Position numbers and translations under genes: made by a program. The notes under the pieces are model-generated. The model saw only the letters and a list, made by a program, of their open reading frames with translations, was not told the origin of the DNA and did no database searches. This document shows positions 1 through 7,677 of a stretch of DNA of 64,000 bases, piece after piece; positions within the stretch are counted from its first letter, which is position 1, and each line of letters starts with the position of its first letter. Source of the stretch: Pedococcus aerophilus (lineage in GTDB: Bacteria; Actinomycetota; Actinomycetes; Actinomycetales; Dermatophilaceae); contig NZ_BAAARN010000001.1 of the NCBI RefSeq assembly GCF_039532215.1, positions 725,028 through 789,027 on the forward strand. The letters are read 5' to 3'.

Positions 1-488
1 TGGACAGCCGGGGGGTGCCGCGACGAGCTCGCAAGGAGCTGCGCCAAGAGCTCACCGCCAACCTCACGGACGCCACCGCGCACGCGGGCTCCCGGGCAGC
101 CGTCCTCGCGATCGGCTCCCCCAGGGCCCTCGCCGAGGCCGCCGGCGAGGCGCACGAGGGACGTCCCCGGTGGTCCTACGCTGCCGGGGTCGCGGGCCTC
201 GTCCTCGCGGCGCTGTCGTACGCCTGGATGTTCACCCTGTTCGGGTTCTCCGACGGCGTGATCGCCAGCGGGGTCACCGGTCGGGAGGTCTCGCAGACGT
301 CCTTCCCCTGGGGCACCGAGCTCACGGCCACCGTGGAGCCCGGCAACACCGCCTTCAGCGTCGGTGGCACCTTTCCGTGGGTGATCGTCGTCGTGACGCT
401 GCTCGTCTTCCTCCTCGCCGCCCAGCCGTGGCGCCCGTTCACCCGCGGTCGTCGTCGCTCGGCCGCCTCGACGCCCCAGCGCGCCTGA
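1..488 (+). CDS. HAAS/DUF1700-type membrane protein, 5' end cut off by the window
   Basis: The reading frame is open to the left edge, and the first in-frame GTG (position 15) falls inside what looks like a HAAS-type helical segment (PRRARKELRQEL), so the true start lies outside the window. After that cytosolic segment come two membrane helices, at about residues 55-78 and 121-137 counted from that GTG, separated by a polar loop of some 40 residues, then a basic tail. HAAS-domain proteins usually sit beside PadR regulators and serve as cytosolic-plus-membrane partners of unknown function. No partner is visible because the gene is truncated. The function is unknown, and the family call rests on the N-terminal helix pattern only. 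Confidence 0.6.
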   Translation, partial: DSRGVPRRARKELRQELTANLTDATAHAGSRAAVLAIGSPRALAEAAGEAHEGRPRWSYAAGVAGLVLAALSYAWMFTLFGFSDGVIASGVTGREVSQTSFPWGTELTATVEPGNTAFSVGGTFPWVIVVVTLLVFLLAAQPWRPFTRGRRRSAASTPQRA

Positions 489-547
489 CTCCCCCCGGCA
501 GCCCGACCACGCGTCGTGGCCGCGCCGGCTCGCCCACGATCTCAGGA

Positions 548-590
548 CACGACGAAGGGCCCCACCGTGCGGGTGGGGCCCTTCGTCGTG
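548..590. terminator. Bidirectional terminator hairpin
   Basis: A perfect 18-bp inverted repeat (CACGACGAAGGGCCCCAC and its complement) with a 7-nt loop lies between two convergent genes. Such a stem can end transcription from both sides. Confidence 0.9.
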
Positions 591-621
591 CGCGGCGTGG
601 CCGCGGTGACTCAGCAGCCGA

Positions 622-1011
622 TCAGCTGAAGGAGTCGCCGCAGGCGCAGGAGCTGCCGGCGTTGGGGTTGTCGATCGTGAAGCCCTGCTTCTCGATGGTG
701 TCCGCGAAGTCGATGCTGGCGTTCTCGAGGTACGGAGCGCTCATGCGGTCGACGACGACCTCGACACCGTCGAAGTCACGGACGAGGTCACCGTCGAGGG
801 TGCGCTCGTCGAAGTAGAGCTGGTAGATCAGGCCCGAGCAGCCGCCGGGCTGGACGCCGACGCGCAGGCGCAGGTCGTCACGACCCTCCTGCTCGAGCAG
901 CGACTTGACCTTGGCAGCGGCGACGTCGGAGAGGAGGACGCCGTGGGTCGCCTCGGCGGCCTCGGCAGGAGCCTCGGTGGTGGCCGGAGCGGTCTGGTCC
1001 TGAACACTCAT
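622..1011 (-). CDS. erpA: Iron-sulfur cluster insertion protein ErpA (HesB/IscA family)
   Basis: A-type Fe-S carrier that accepts clusters from the SUF scaffold and passes them to apo-enzymes in the cytosol. The three family cysteines are present: Cys58 in the GGCSG motif, and Cys122 and Cys124 in the C-terminal CACG motif. The core starts at about residue 24 (GVLLSD), after a short Ala/Glu/Thr-rich N-terminal extension that is common in actinobacteria. Length (129 aa) is normal. An AAGGA sequence seven bases before the ATG serves as ribosome-binding site. Two likely clients, quinolinate synthase and lipoyl synthase, are encoded in this window, but nothing shows a specific link. The call is secure. 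Confidence 0.93.
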   Translation of the reverse strand: MSVQDQTAPATTEAPAEAAEATHGVLLSDVAAAKVKSLLEQEGRDDLRLRVGVQPGGCSGLIYQLYFDERTLDGDLVRDFDGVEVVVDRMSAPYLENASIDFADTIEKQGFTIDNPNAGSSCACGDSFS

Positions 1012-1115
1012 CTGTTGCGTCCTTCATGTCGGTGGTCGGGGGTCGGCTGACCATCTCTGCCAACCCACGGTCTGCGGGATATGTTCCCTCCCGCTCCCAC
1101 CACTGTACGTCGTGG

Positions 1116-2282
1116 TCAGCGCTGGGGGGACCAGGTGGCCGCGACGCGTGCAGCGCGGGCCGCCAACGTCCCCACGGGGTCGGCCATCGCGGCCTCGACC
1201 TCGGCGGCCGAGTCGGCCACGGCGTAGGTCCCCGACAGGCCGAGCGTCATCGCCTCGCGGCGTCCCACGAGGGTCTGGCCGGCGATGACGACGCTGGGCG
1301 TCGCGGTCTCCAGCGCCAGCCCGGCCACCCCGGCGACGACCTTGCCCTGCAGGCTCTGCCAGTCGAAGCTGCCCTCGCCGGTGACCACGAGGTCGGCCGC
1401 GGCCACGAGCTCGCGCAGCCCCACGGCGGTCAGCACCTCGGTGACACCGCTGACCCGTCGCCCGCCGAGCAGGTAGAGCGCGTAGCCGAGTCCCCCGGCG
1501 GCCCCCGCGCCCGGCTGCTTGTCGAGGCGCAGCGGCTTGCCCGTCATCAGGTCGGTCGTCTCGGGCAGGGTGCGCCGCACCACCTCGACGTACCGGCCCA
1601 GCGCCCCCTCGAGGGCCTGTGCGAGCTCCGGCGAGGCGCCCTTCTGGGGTGCGAACACGGCCGAGGCGCCCTGAAGCCCGAGCAGCGGCGACTCCACGTC
1701 GCTGGCCAGCACCAGCTCGACCCCGGAGAACTTGCGACGCACGTCCTCGAGGCCGGTGAGGGCGTCGTCGGCGAGGTCCGCGAGCGCCATCCCTCCGCGG
1801 GCGAGCTCGGCGGGCCCACCCACTCCCAGTGCGGCGAGCAGCCCCGCCCCGCCGTCGTTGGTGCCGCTGCCGCCGAGCCCGACGACGATGCGGGTGGCCC
1901 CCTCGGCGAGGGCGGCGTCGAGCAGCTGGCCGACACCCCACGTGCTCGTCACGGCGGGGTTGCGTTCGTCGGCGGCCAGCAGGTGCAGCCCCGCGGCCTG
2001 CGCGGACTCGAGGTATGCCGTGCGGCCGGCGTCGCCCTCGACCACGAGGACCGCCGCGGGGACGTCACGACCGAGCGGGTCCGCGACCGTCACCGCGAGG
2101 GTGCGGGCCTGCGGCAGCGCGCCACCGAGGACGTCGAGGAAGCCGGGGCCCCCGTCCGAGAGCGGCACCAGGGTGAGGAGGTCGTGGGGTGCGGTCTGCC
2201 GCCAGCCCCGGGCCATGGCCTCCGCGGCCTGCTGGGCCGTGAGGGTGCCGGTGAAGCAGTCCGGGGCGATGACGACGTGCAC
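1116..2282 (-). CDS. Glycerate kinase (GlxK/GarK family)
   Basis: Phosphorylates D-glycerate to 2-phosphoglycerate (glycerate kinase type 1), feeding glyoxylate or serine breakdown products into glycolysis. The N-terminal APDCFTGTLTA segment matches the family's APDSFKGSLTA signature. PLSDGGPGF (residues 40-48) and GLGGSGTNDGGAG (135-147) are the usual glycine-rich substrate and nucleotide loops. The length of 388 aa is standard. I place the start at the GTG coding for VHVVIAPD because homologues begin there; the frame remains open far upstream only because stop codons are rare at this GC content. A weak CACAAT hexamer sits six bases before the GTG, so the message could be leaderless. The gene stands alone, with no glyoxylate-pathway neighbours. 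Confidence 0.9.
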   Translation of the reverse strand: MHVVIAPDCFTGTLTAQQAAEAMARGWRQTAPHDLLTLVPLSDGGPGFLDVLGGALPQARTLAVTVADPLGRDVPAAVLVVEGDAGRTAYLESAQAAGLHLLAADERNPAVTSTWGVGQLLDAALAEGATRIVVGLGGSGTNDGGAGLLAALGVGGPAELARGGMALADLADDALTGLEDVRRKFSGVELVLASDVESPLLGLQGASAVFAPQKGASPELAQALEGALGRYVEVVRRTLPETTDLMTGKPLRLDKQPGAGAAGGLGYALYLLGGRRVSGVTEVLTAVGLRELVAAADLVVTGEGSFDWQSLQGKVVAGVAGLALETATPSVVIAGQTLVGRREAMTLGLSGTYAVADSAAEVEAAMADPVGTLAARAARVAATWSPQR

Positions 2283-2419
2283 CCGGTCATTGTGGCAGCG
2301 TCGCCGGGCCGACGTGACCGGCAGCATCGCCGGGCGACGCGACCGGGGTGTGACGGGGCGCCACCGGCAAACCCGACATTCTGGGCGCGCGCGACACACC
2401 ACGGCGGGTGCGAGGTGCC

Positions 2420-2425
2420 TAGCCT
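2420..2425 (+). promoter_or_regulatory. Probable -10 box of the esterase gene
   Basis: TAGCCT fits the actinobacterial TANNNT -10 element and would give a leader of about 43 nt containing the AGGAG ribosome-binding site. No convincing -35 box is visible. Confidence 0.4.
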
Positions 2426-2474
2426 CCGAAGGTCGGGGCGTCAACGGCGACGCCCTCGAGCAGGAGGTCCTCTC

Positions 2475-3701
2475 GTGGTCGTGTCCGTTCCCCTCCGCTG
2501 GCTGGCGAGCCTGGCGTCCGTCGTCCTCGCCTGCACCACCGCGTTCGTGGTGCTCGCCGCCGGCCCCGCCCAGGCGGCGACGCTGCAGCAGGTCACCTCG
2601 TTCGGGTCGAACCCCGGTGCCCTGTCGATGTACTCCTACCGCCCGGACGGGCTCCCCTCCGGCGCCCCGCTCGTGGTGGCCCTGCACGGCTGCACGCAGG
2701 ACGCGAACACCTACTTCACCAACTCCGGCTGGCGCCAGCTCGCGGACCAGCGCGGGTTCGCGCTCGTCCTGCCGCAGCAGTCCACCGCCAACAACGCCAA
2801 CAAGTGCTTCACCTGGTTCGACAACGCCGACACCGCACGTGGGTCGGGTGAGGCAGCCTCCATCGCGGCGATGGTCGACCACGCCGTGGCCAGCTACGGG
2901 ACCGCCCCCTCGAAGGTCTACGTCACCGGCCTGTCGGCGGGCGGCGCGATGAGCGCGGTGATGCTGGCCGCCTACCCCGACAAGTTCGCCGCCGGGTCCG
3001 TCGTGGCCGGGATCGCCTACCGCTGCGCCACCACCGTCAGCTCCGCCTACTCGTGCATGAACCCCGGCGTGGACAAGACCCCGCAGGCCTGGGGCGACCT
3101 CGTCCGGGCCGCCTACCCCGGGTACTCCGGCCCGCGTCCGCGGGTCGCGATCTGGCAGGGCCAGTCCGACACGACGGTCGCCCCGGCCAACGGCGTGGAG
3201 CTGCGCGACCAGTTCACCAACGTCCTGGGCGTCACGCAGACGCCGAGCGCCAGCGGCTCGCTGGACGCCAACACCACGTGGCAGGAGTTCGGCGCCGGTG
3301 CGGTGCGCCTGACCAAGATCACCGGCATGGGCCACGGGACCCCGGTCGACCCCGGCACCGGTCCGACGCAGTGCGGCACGGCCGGGGCCTACTTCCTCGA
3401 CACCGTGTGCTCCGCCTACCACGACGCCGCGTTCTTCGGCCTCGGTGGCGGCGGGTCGACGACGACCACGTCGAGCACGTCCACCCCTCCGAGCACGACC
3501 TCGACGACCACGCCCCCGACGTCGACGACGACCGCGGCGTGCATCACCTCGAGCAACTACGACCACGTGCAGGCGGGGCGGGCCTACACGTCCGGCGGCT
3601 ACGCCCTCGCCGTCGGCTCCAACCAGAACCTCGGGCTCTACAACACGTTCTACACGGCGACCCTCAAGCAGTCCTCGCCCGGTTACTGGGAGAAGTGCTG
3701 A
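2475..3701 (+). CDS. Secreted PHB-depolymerase/feruloyl-esterase family hydrolase
   Basis: Extracellular alpha/beta-hydrolase of the PHB depolymerase (LpqC/esterase) family, expected to cleave polyester or feruloyl-type esters outside the cell. A Sec signal peptide occupies residues 1 to about 34 (hydrophobic stretch 9-29, cleavage near AQA). The oxyanion motif HGCTQDA is at 71-77, the nucleophile elbow GLSAG at 152-156 (Ser154), and the likely acid and base are Asp232 and His287. A Thr/Ser/Pro linker (about 326-353) leads to a 50-residue C-terminal module rich in Tyr/Gly with two cysteines, probably for substrate binding. The start GTG is chosen because AGGAG lies eight bases upstream and gives a proper signal peptide. 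The exact substrate is uncertain. Confidence 0.88.
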   Translation: MVVSVPLRWLASLASVVLACTTAFVVLAAGPAQAATLQQVTSFGSNPGALSMYSYRPDGLPSGAPLVVALHGCTQDANTYFTNSGWRQLADQRGFALVLPQQSTANNANKCFTWFDNADTARGSGEAASIAAMVDHAVASYGTAPSKVYVTGLSAGGAMSAVMLAAYPDKFAAGSVVAGIAYRCATTVSSAYSCMNPGVDKTPQAWGDLVRAAYPGYSGPRPRVAIWQGQSDTTVAPANGVELRDQFTNVLGVTQTPSASGSLDANTTWQEFGAGAVRLTKITGMGHGTPVDPGTGPTQCGTAGAYFLDTVCSAYHDAAFFGLGGGGSTTTTSSTSTPPSTTSTTTPPTSTTTAACITSSNYDHVQAGRAYTSGGYALAVGSNQNLGLYNTFYTATLKQSSPGYWEKC

Positions 3702-3845
3702 TCGGCCCGGCCGGACGGCGGTGACGACGTTCCCGCAGGTCAGGCGCCTGCGCCCGGCCCGCGGGACGTCGTCGGGGCGCCTTCTGGCGCCGTCGCACCG
3801 GCTCGGCGGTCCCCAGCACGCCACAAAAAGGAGGACACTGGACTG

Positions 3846-4067
3846 ATGCGCCCCCGACAGCCCGCCAAGAAGCCCGTCCTGAAGAACAGCCCGTTCCAGG
3901 CCAAACCGGCACCCGAGCTGCACGACTTCGCCGTCGACGACCGGGTGACCCACGACCGCCACGGCCTGGGCTCGGTCCTGCGGATCACCGGTGACCGCAT
4001 GGAGGTCCGCTTCGGTCAGAGCACCGTGAGCGTGGCCCTCAACAGCACCAAGATCCACCCGCTCTAG
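3846..4067 (+). CDS. Small stand-alone Tudor-like (UvrD/PcrA C-terminal-like) protein
   Basis: A 73-residue protein with a basic, proline-containing N-terminus (about 25 residues) followed by one small beta-barrel pattern: DDRVTHDRHGLG, then an SVL strand, then MEVRFG. This resembles the C-terminal Tudor-like domain of PcrA/UvrD helicases (GDxVxHxxFGxGxV), which docks on RNA polymerase, and also CarD/TRCF-type barrels. Here it exists without any helicase. An AAGGAGG ribosome-binding site lies 11 bases before the ATG. The role is unknown; binding RNA polymerase or nucleic acid is an inference from the fold pattern alone. Small proteins of this type appear to be conserved in actinobacteria. Confidence 0.75.
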   Translation: MRPRQPAKKPVLKNSPFQAKPAPELHDFAVDDRVTHDRHGLGSVLRITGDRMEVRFGQSTVSVALNSTKIHPL

Positions 4068-4081
4068 ACCGCCACCCCCGC

Positions 4082-4861
4082 CTAGGGAACGAGCGAGGCG
4101 TCCAGCAGGCGCCTCGCCAGGCGGTCGTCTCCCTCGACGGCCAGCAGCCGGGTGTCGGCCCGGTGCCAGAGCGCGAGGTGGAGATGGGTCGCCGGTCCGC
4201 GGACGGTGGCCACGGCGTCGGCGGCGATCCCCGCCCGCACCACCGGCACCCCGTCGACCAGGGCCAGGGTCCACGCAGCGTCGACGTCGGTGCAGACGAA
4301 CGCCACGGGTGCCGTTGCCGGGACGACGACCTCGGGTGGCTCGCCCACCCGTCGCACGAGCATCCGCGGCACGAAGACCTCGAGCACCTCGGCGACCCCG
4401 TCGGCGGACTGCTCCACTGACACGCCGGGCACCGGGCCGACCTCGTGCGACACGTCGAGGGCTCCTGCTGCCACCAGGGCGTCGACGTGGTGGACCGTCG
4501 TCTCGTGCAGCTGGCGGCGTCGCCAGAACCGCACCGTCCCGTGACCCGGTTGCGCCGAGAAGCTCCAGGCCGCGTCGTCCGGGTGCCGCTCGGCGAGGGT
4601 CGAGACGAGCATCGCCGCGCTCTCGGCGTACCACCCCGCGAGGTCCCGCCCGGTGTCACGGCGAGGATAGGGATCGGGTGACGCACCCGTCCGGACCGCG
4701 ACCTCGGCCCACCGGTGGACCCGCCCGAGGTGGTCGACGAGGTCGGTGACGTCCCAGCCGGGGCAGGTCGGCACGGGCGCCCCCGGGTCGAGCTCGGCCA
4801 CGGTCGCGGCCATCGCCGTCGTGGCACGGTCCAGCGACCTCAGGGTGTCGGTGTCGTCCAT
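4082..4861 (-). CDS. Maleylpyruvate isomerase family mycothiol-dependent enzyme
   Basis: Member of the DinB-like, mycothiol-dependent maleylpyruvate isomerase family (TIGR03083 type). The N-terminal four-helix bundle carries the expected signature: VPTCPGWDVTDLVDHLGRVH near residues 30-49, a second metal-type histidine cluster LHETTVHH near 118-125, and an SCP2-like C-terminal half. Such enzymes use mycothiol, the actinobacterial thiol, as cofactor, but the substrate of most members is unknown. Length (259 aa) is normal. The gene is divergent from nadA, and both starts carry a leaderless-type -10 box. The family is confident and the reaction is not. Confidence 0.8.
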   Translation of the reverse strand: MDDTDTLRSLDRATTAMAATVAELDPGAPVPTCPGWDVTDLVDHLGRVHRWAEVAVRTGASPDPYPRRDTGRDLAGWYAESAAMLVSTLAERHPDDAAWSFSAQPGHGTVRFWRRRQLHETTVHHVDALVAAGALDVSHEVGPVPGVSVEQSADGVAEVLEVFVPRMLVRRVGEPPEVVVPATAPVAFVCTDVDAAWTLALVDGVPVVRAGIAADAVATVRGPATHLHLALWHRADTRLLAVEGDDRLARRLLDASLVP

Positions 4862-4867
4862 GACCGG

Positions 4868-4873
4868 ACCCTA
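4868..4873 (-). promoter_or_regulatory. -10 box of a leaderless promoter (mycothiol-enzyme gene)
   Basis: TAGGGT on the minus strand ends six bases before the ATG at 4861, so transcription should begin at the start codon itself. No Shine-Dalgarno sequence is present. Confidence 0.7.
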
Positions 4874-4922
4874 GGCCAGCCACGTCCCCGGGTGGGTGGC
4901 ACGCGGTGCCCGCGCGGCGGCA

Positions 4923-4928
4923 TACGAT
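4923..4928 (+). promoter_or_regulatory. -10 box of a leaderless promoter (nadA)
   Basis: TACGAT ends six bases before the GTG at 4935. This decides the nadA start: the longer frame that begins at 4896 would run through the promoter. Confidence 0.75.
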
Positions 4929-4934
4929 CGGCGC

Positions 4935-6131
4935 GTGAGCACCTCGACGGACGCCTCCCCCACCACCCCCCTGCCCCTGCTGGTCCTGGGCCGTGGCCGC
5001 GACCTGCACAGCGAGCGTGGGGTCGAGTGCCCCGGCGAACTCCCGGCCGCCTCCGACCCCGGTCTGGTCGAGCGGGCCCGGGCAGCGAAGGCCGCCCTGG
5101 GTGACCGGGTCTTCGTGCTGGGCCACCACTACCAGCGTGACGAGGTCATCGAGTTCGCCGACGTCACCGGCGACTCGTTCAAGCTGGCCAAGGACGCGGC
5201 GGCGCGCCCGGACGCGCCGTACATCGTCTTCTGCGGGGTGCACTTCATGGCCGAGTCGGCCGACATCCTCACCAGCGACGACCAGACGGTGATCCTGCCC
5301 GACCTCGCCGCCGGCTGCTCGATGGCCGACATGGCCGCGATCCGCCAGGTCGAGGACGCCTGGGAGGACCTCGTCGAAGCCGGGGTGGCCGACCAGACCG
5401 TCCCGGTGACGTACATGAACTCCTCTGCCGCGATCAAGGCCTTCACCGGCCGGCACGGCGGCACCATCTGCACGTCCTCGAACGCGAAGACCGCGCTGCA
5501 GTGGGCGCTGGCCGAGAAGGGCGAGGGCGGCAAGGTGCTGTTCCTGCCCGACCAGCACCTCGGGCGCAACACGTTCGTGCGCGACCTCGGCGGCTCCCTC
5601 GACGGCTGCGTCGTCTTCGACCCGCACCAGCCGATGGGCGGCCTGACCCGCCAGGAGCTCCAGGACGCGACGATGATCCTGTGGCGCGGGCACTGCTCGG
5701 TGCACGGCCGGTTCAGCCTGGAGGCCGTCGAGCAGGCCCGACGCGACATCCCCGGCGTCAAGGTCATCGTCCACCCCGAGTGCCGCCACGAGGTCGTCGA
5801 GGCGGCCGACGAGGTCGGCTCGACCGAGAAGATCATCAAGACCATCGCGGCGGCCCCGGACGGCACCTCCTGGGTGGTCGGCACCGAGCTCAACCTCGTC
5901 CGCCGGCTGGCGACGCAGTTCCCCGAGCAGCACATCGCGTTCCTCGAGAAGAACGTCTGCTACTGCTCGACGATGAACCGCATCGACCTGCCCCACCTGG
6001 TCTGGACGCTCGAGTCGCTCGTCGAGGGACGCGTGGTCAACCCGATCCGCGTCGACCCCGACGTCGCGCACCACGCCCGCGTGGCGCTGGACCAGATGCT
6101 GGCCCTGCCCGGGGAGACGCACAAGGACTAG
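4935..6131 (+). CDS. nadA: Quinolinate synthase A
   Basis: [4Fe-4S] enzyme that condenses iminoaspartate with dihydroxyacetone phosphate to quinolinate in de novo NAD synthesis. The substrate motif GHHYQRDEVIEFAD lies near residues 58-71. The cluster cysteines lie in GTICTSSN, HPECRHE and the NVCYCSTMN motif near the C-terminus, with a further FCGVHFM segment. Length (398 aa) fits the longer actinobacterial NadA form. The start is the GTG preceded by a leaderless -10 box. The usual partners nadB and nadC do not follow; the next gene is unrelated, so NAD genes appear split here. The C-terminal codons overlap the first of three GGACTAGT repeats. Confidence 0.95.
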   Translation: MSTSTDASPTTPLPLLVLGRGRDLHSERGVECPGELPAASDPGLVERARAAKAALGDRVFVLGHHYQRDEVIEFADVTGDSFKLAKDAAARPDAPYIVFCGVHFMAESADILTSDDQTVILPDLAAGCSMADMAAIRQVEDAWEDLVEAGVADQTVPVTYMNSSAAIKAFTGRHGGTICTSSNAKTALQWALAEKGEGGKVLFLPDQHLGRNTFVRDLGGSLDGCVVFDPHQPMGGLTRQELQDATMILWRGHCSVHGRFSLEAVEQARRDIPGVKVIVHPECRHEVVEAADEVGSTEKIIKTIAAAPDGTSWVVGTELNLVRRLATQFPEQHIAFLEKNVCYCSTMNRIDLPHLVWTLESLVEGRVVNPIRVDPDVAHHARVALDQMLALPGETHKD

Positions 6132-6179
6132 TGCGGCCGCTGCTCCGGACTAGTCCGGGGTGGGTCGCGGGACTAGTCC
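6125..6179. repeat. Three phased GGACTAGTCC repeats
   Basis: GGACTAGTGC at 6125-6134 (overlapping the nadA stop codon) and perfect 10-bp palindromes GGACTAGTCC at 6147-6156 and 6170-6179. The start-to-start distances are 22 and 23 bp, close to two helical turns, which suggests side-by-side binding by one protein. They lie 77-131 bp before the next start codon. Confidence 0.75.
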
Positions 6180-6255
6180 TCGCGCGGGAGGCACAGGCCG
6201 AGCGGGGTCAACACACTGGGTGACTTGCAGGGGTCTCGACCGCAGGAGCACCCGG

Positions 6256-7446
6256 ATGGACAGCACCACCCTTCTCGGAAGACATCGGACACGACGCGTC
6301 GCCCTCACCGGTGGCGCCTGCGCCGCGCTGGTCGCGGCCACCCTCGCAGCGACCGCTGCACCGGCCGGAGCGCACGGAGCCGGCGGCACCGGTTCGGGGA
6401 CACATTCGGGGGCACATTCGGGGGCACCGACGAAGATCGCCTCCGGCCTGGACAACCCACGGCAGCTGGACGTCACCGGTCGCGGTGACGTCTACGTCGC
6501 CGAGGCCGGCCGCGGGGGTACCGGCCCGTGCATGCCCGGACCCGAGGGGGGCGAGGTGTGCCTGGGCACGACCGGTGCCGTCACCAAGGTCAGTGCCCGG
6601 GGACACCAGTCGCGCGTCGTGACCGGACTCCCGTCCCTGGCCGCCCCCGACGGCTCGGCCGCCAGCGGTCCCTCCGACGTCGAGTCCCTCGGCGGCCGCG
6701 TGATGGCCGTCCTGCTGGGGCTGGGCGCGCCCCCCGAGGTGCGCGACGGGCTCCCGGAGTCCGCGGCCCGGCTCGGCACCCTCCAGCTCGCCCGCGAGGG
6801 CGGTCAGCGCACCTGGACCATCGCCGACCTCGCCGCGCACGAGGCATCGGCCAACCCGATCCACGACCCTGACAGCAACCCCAGCTCGGTCGAGCGCTCC
6901 GGGTCCGGCTTCGTGGTCACCGACGCCGGCGGCAACGACCTGCTCACGACGAAGCACGGAAGGGTGAGCACCGCCGCCGTGTTCCAGGACCAGCTCGCCG
7001 AGGCTCCCCCGTTCCTCGGCCTGCCGCCCGGGACGATGATCCCCTCGCAGGCGGTGCCGACCGCGGTCACCAAGGGCCCCGACGGGGCGTGGTACGTCAG
7101 CCAGCTCACCGGGTTCCCCTTCCCCGCCGGCGGCGCGAGCATCTTCCGCGTCGTCAAGGGGCAGGCACCGACGGTGTGGGCCACCGGCCTCACGAACGTC
7201 ACCAGCCTGGGCTTCGACTCACGCGGCCACCTGTACGCCGTGCAGCTGGCCGACACGGGGCTGCTCGCCGCGGGTGAGGAACTCCCGTCCGGTTCGCTGG
7301 TCAAGGTCTCCCGCACCGGCGCCCACACGGTGGTGGCCGACGACCTGGCGGCGCCGTACGGCGTGGCCATCCGCGGCAGCTCGGCCTACGTCTCCACCTG
7401 CTCGGTGTGCCCGGGTGGCGGAGAGGTCTGGAGGTACCGCCTCTAG
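6256..7446 (+). CDS. Secreted ScyD/ScyE family beta-propeller protein
   Basis: Exported six-bladed beta-propeller protein of the ScyD/ScyE family, named after scytonemin-cluster proteins of cyanobacteria but widespread and uncharacterised in actinobacteria. A signal peptide (basic start, hydrophobic about 14-33, Ala-rich cleavage region) is followed by a short His/Gly/Ser linker produced by a 12-bp tandem repeat in the DNA, then the propeller starting at KIASGLDNPRQLDV. GGNDLL and PTAVTKGPDGAWYVSQ are typical family blades. Two cysteine pairs (GPCMPGPEGGEVC; CSVC near the end) may form disulfides. CAGGAG eight bases before the ATG supports this start. The function is unknown. The three palindromes upstream suggest specific regulation. 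Confidence 0.82.
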   Translation: MDSTTLLGRHRTRRVALTGGACAALVAATLAATAAPAGAHGAGGTGSGTHSGAHSGAPTKIASGLDNPRQLDVTGRGDVYVAEAGRGGTGPCMPGPEGGEVCLGTTGAVTKVSARGHQSRVVTGLPSLAAPDGSAASGPSDVESLGGRVMAVLLGLGAPPEVRDGLPESAARLGTLQLAREGGQRTWTIADLAAHEASANPIHDPDSNPSSVERSGSGFVVTDAGGNDLLTTKHGRVSTAAVFQDQLAEAPPFLGLPPGTMIPSQAVPTAVTKGPDGAWYVSQLTGFPFPAGGASIFRVVKGQAPTVWATGLTNVTSLGFDSRGHLYAVQLADTGLLAAGEELPSGSLVKVSRTGAHTVVADDLAAPYGVAIRGSSAYVSTCSVCPGGGEVWRYRL

Positions 7447-7544
7447 GACTCCGGCGCCGCGCGGGTGGGGCGCGACGCCGGGACGCACGCAGGGGGAGCC
7501 CCGGTCCGACTCATCCCGGACCGGAGACCACTAGAGGGGGAAGG

Positions 7545-7610
7545 GTCCCCGTCACGGCCTCGCAGGGGCGACGTCGTGACGGGGACCAGCACCGTGTGCT
7601 GGTCCCCGTC
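7545..7610. terminator. Convergent terminator with two competing hairpins
   Basis: Arm B (7578-7591) pairs perfectly over 14 bp with arm C (7597-7610) across a 5-nt loop. The overlapping segment 7576-7586 can instead pair over 11 bp with arm A (7545-7555). Arms A and C share GGTCCCCGTCA, so the two stems exclude each other. It lies between two convergent genes. Confidence 0.8.
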
Positions 7611-7677
7611 AGGTCCCGCCGGTCAGGCGGGGTGTCGTGCTGGGTGCGAGGTCTCGCGCAATGGTGCTGAGGGTGGC

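Noticed and set aside
2298..2340. GCGTCGCC/GGCGACGC inverted repeat as a terminator or operator
   Set aside because: An 8-bp GC-only stem with a 27-nt loop is expected by chance in this composition.
1026..3701. An 891-codon frame extending the esterase gene far upstream
   Set aside because: Its first 480 codons are antisense to the glycerate kinase; the GTG at 2475 with AGGAG and a signal peptide is the proper start.
1116..4634. An 1172-codon frame extending the glycerate kinase gene upstream
   Set aside because: The extension is antisense to the esterase and has no homologous domain; open frames persist by chance at this GC content.
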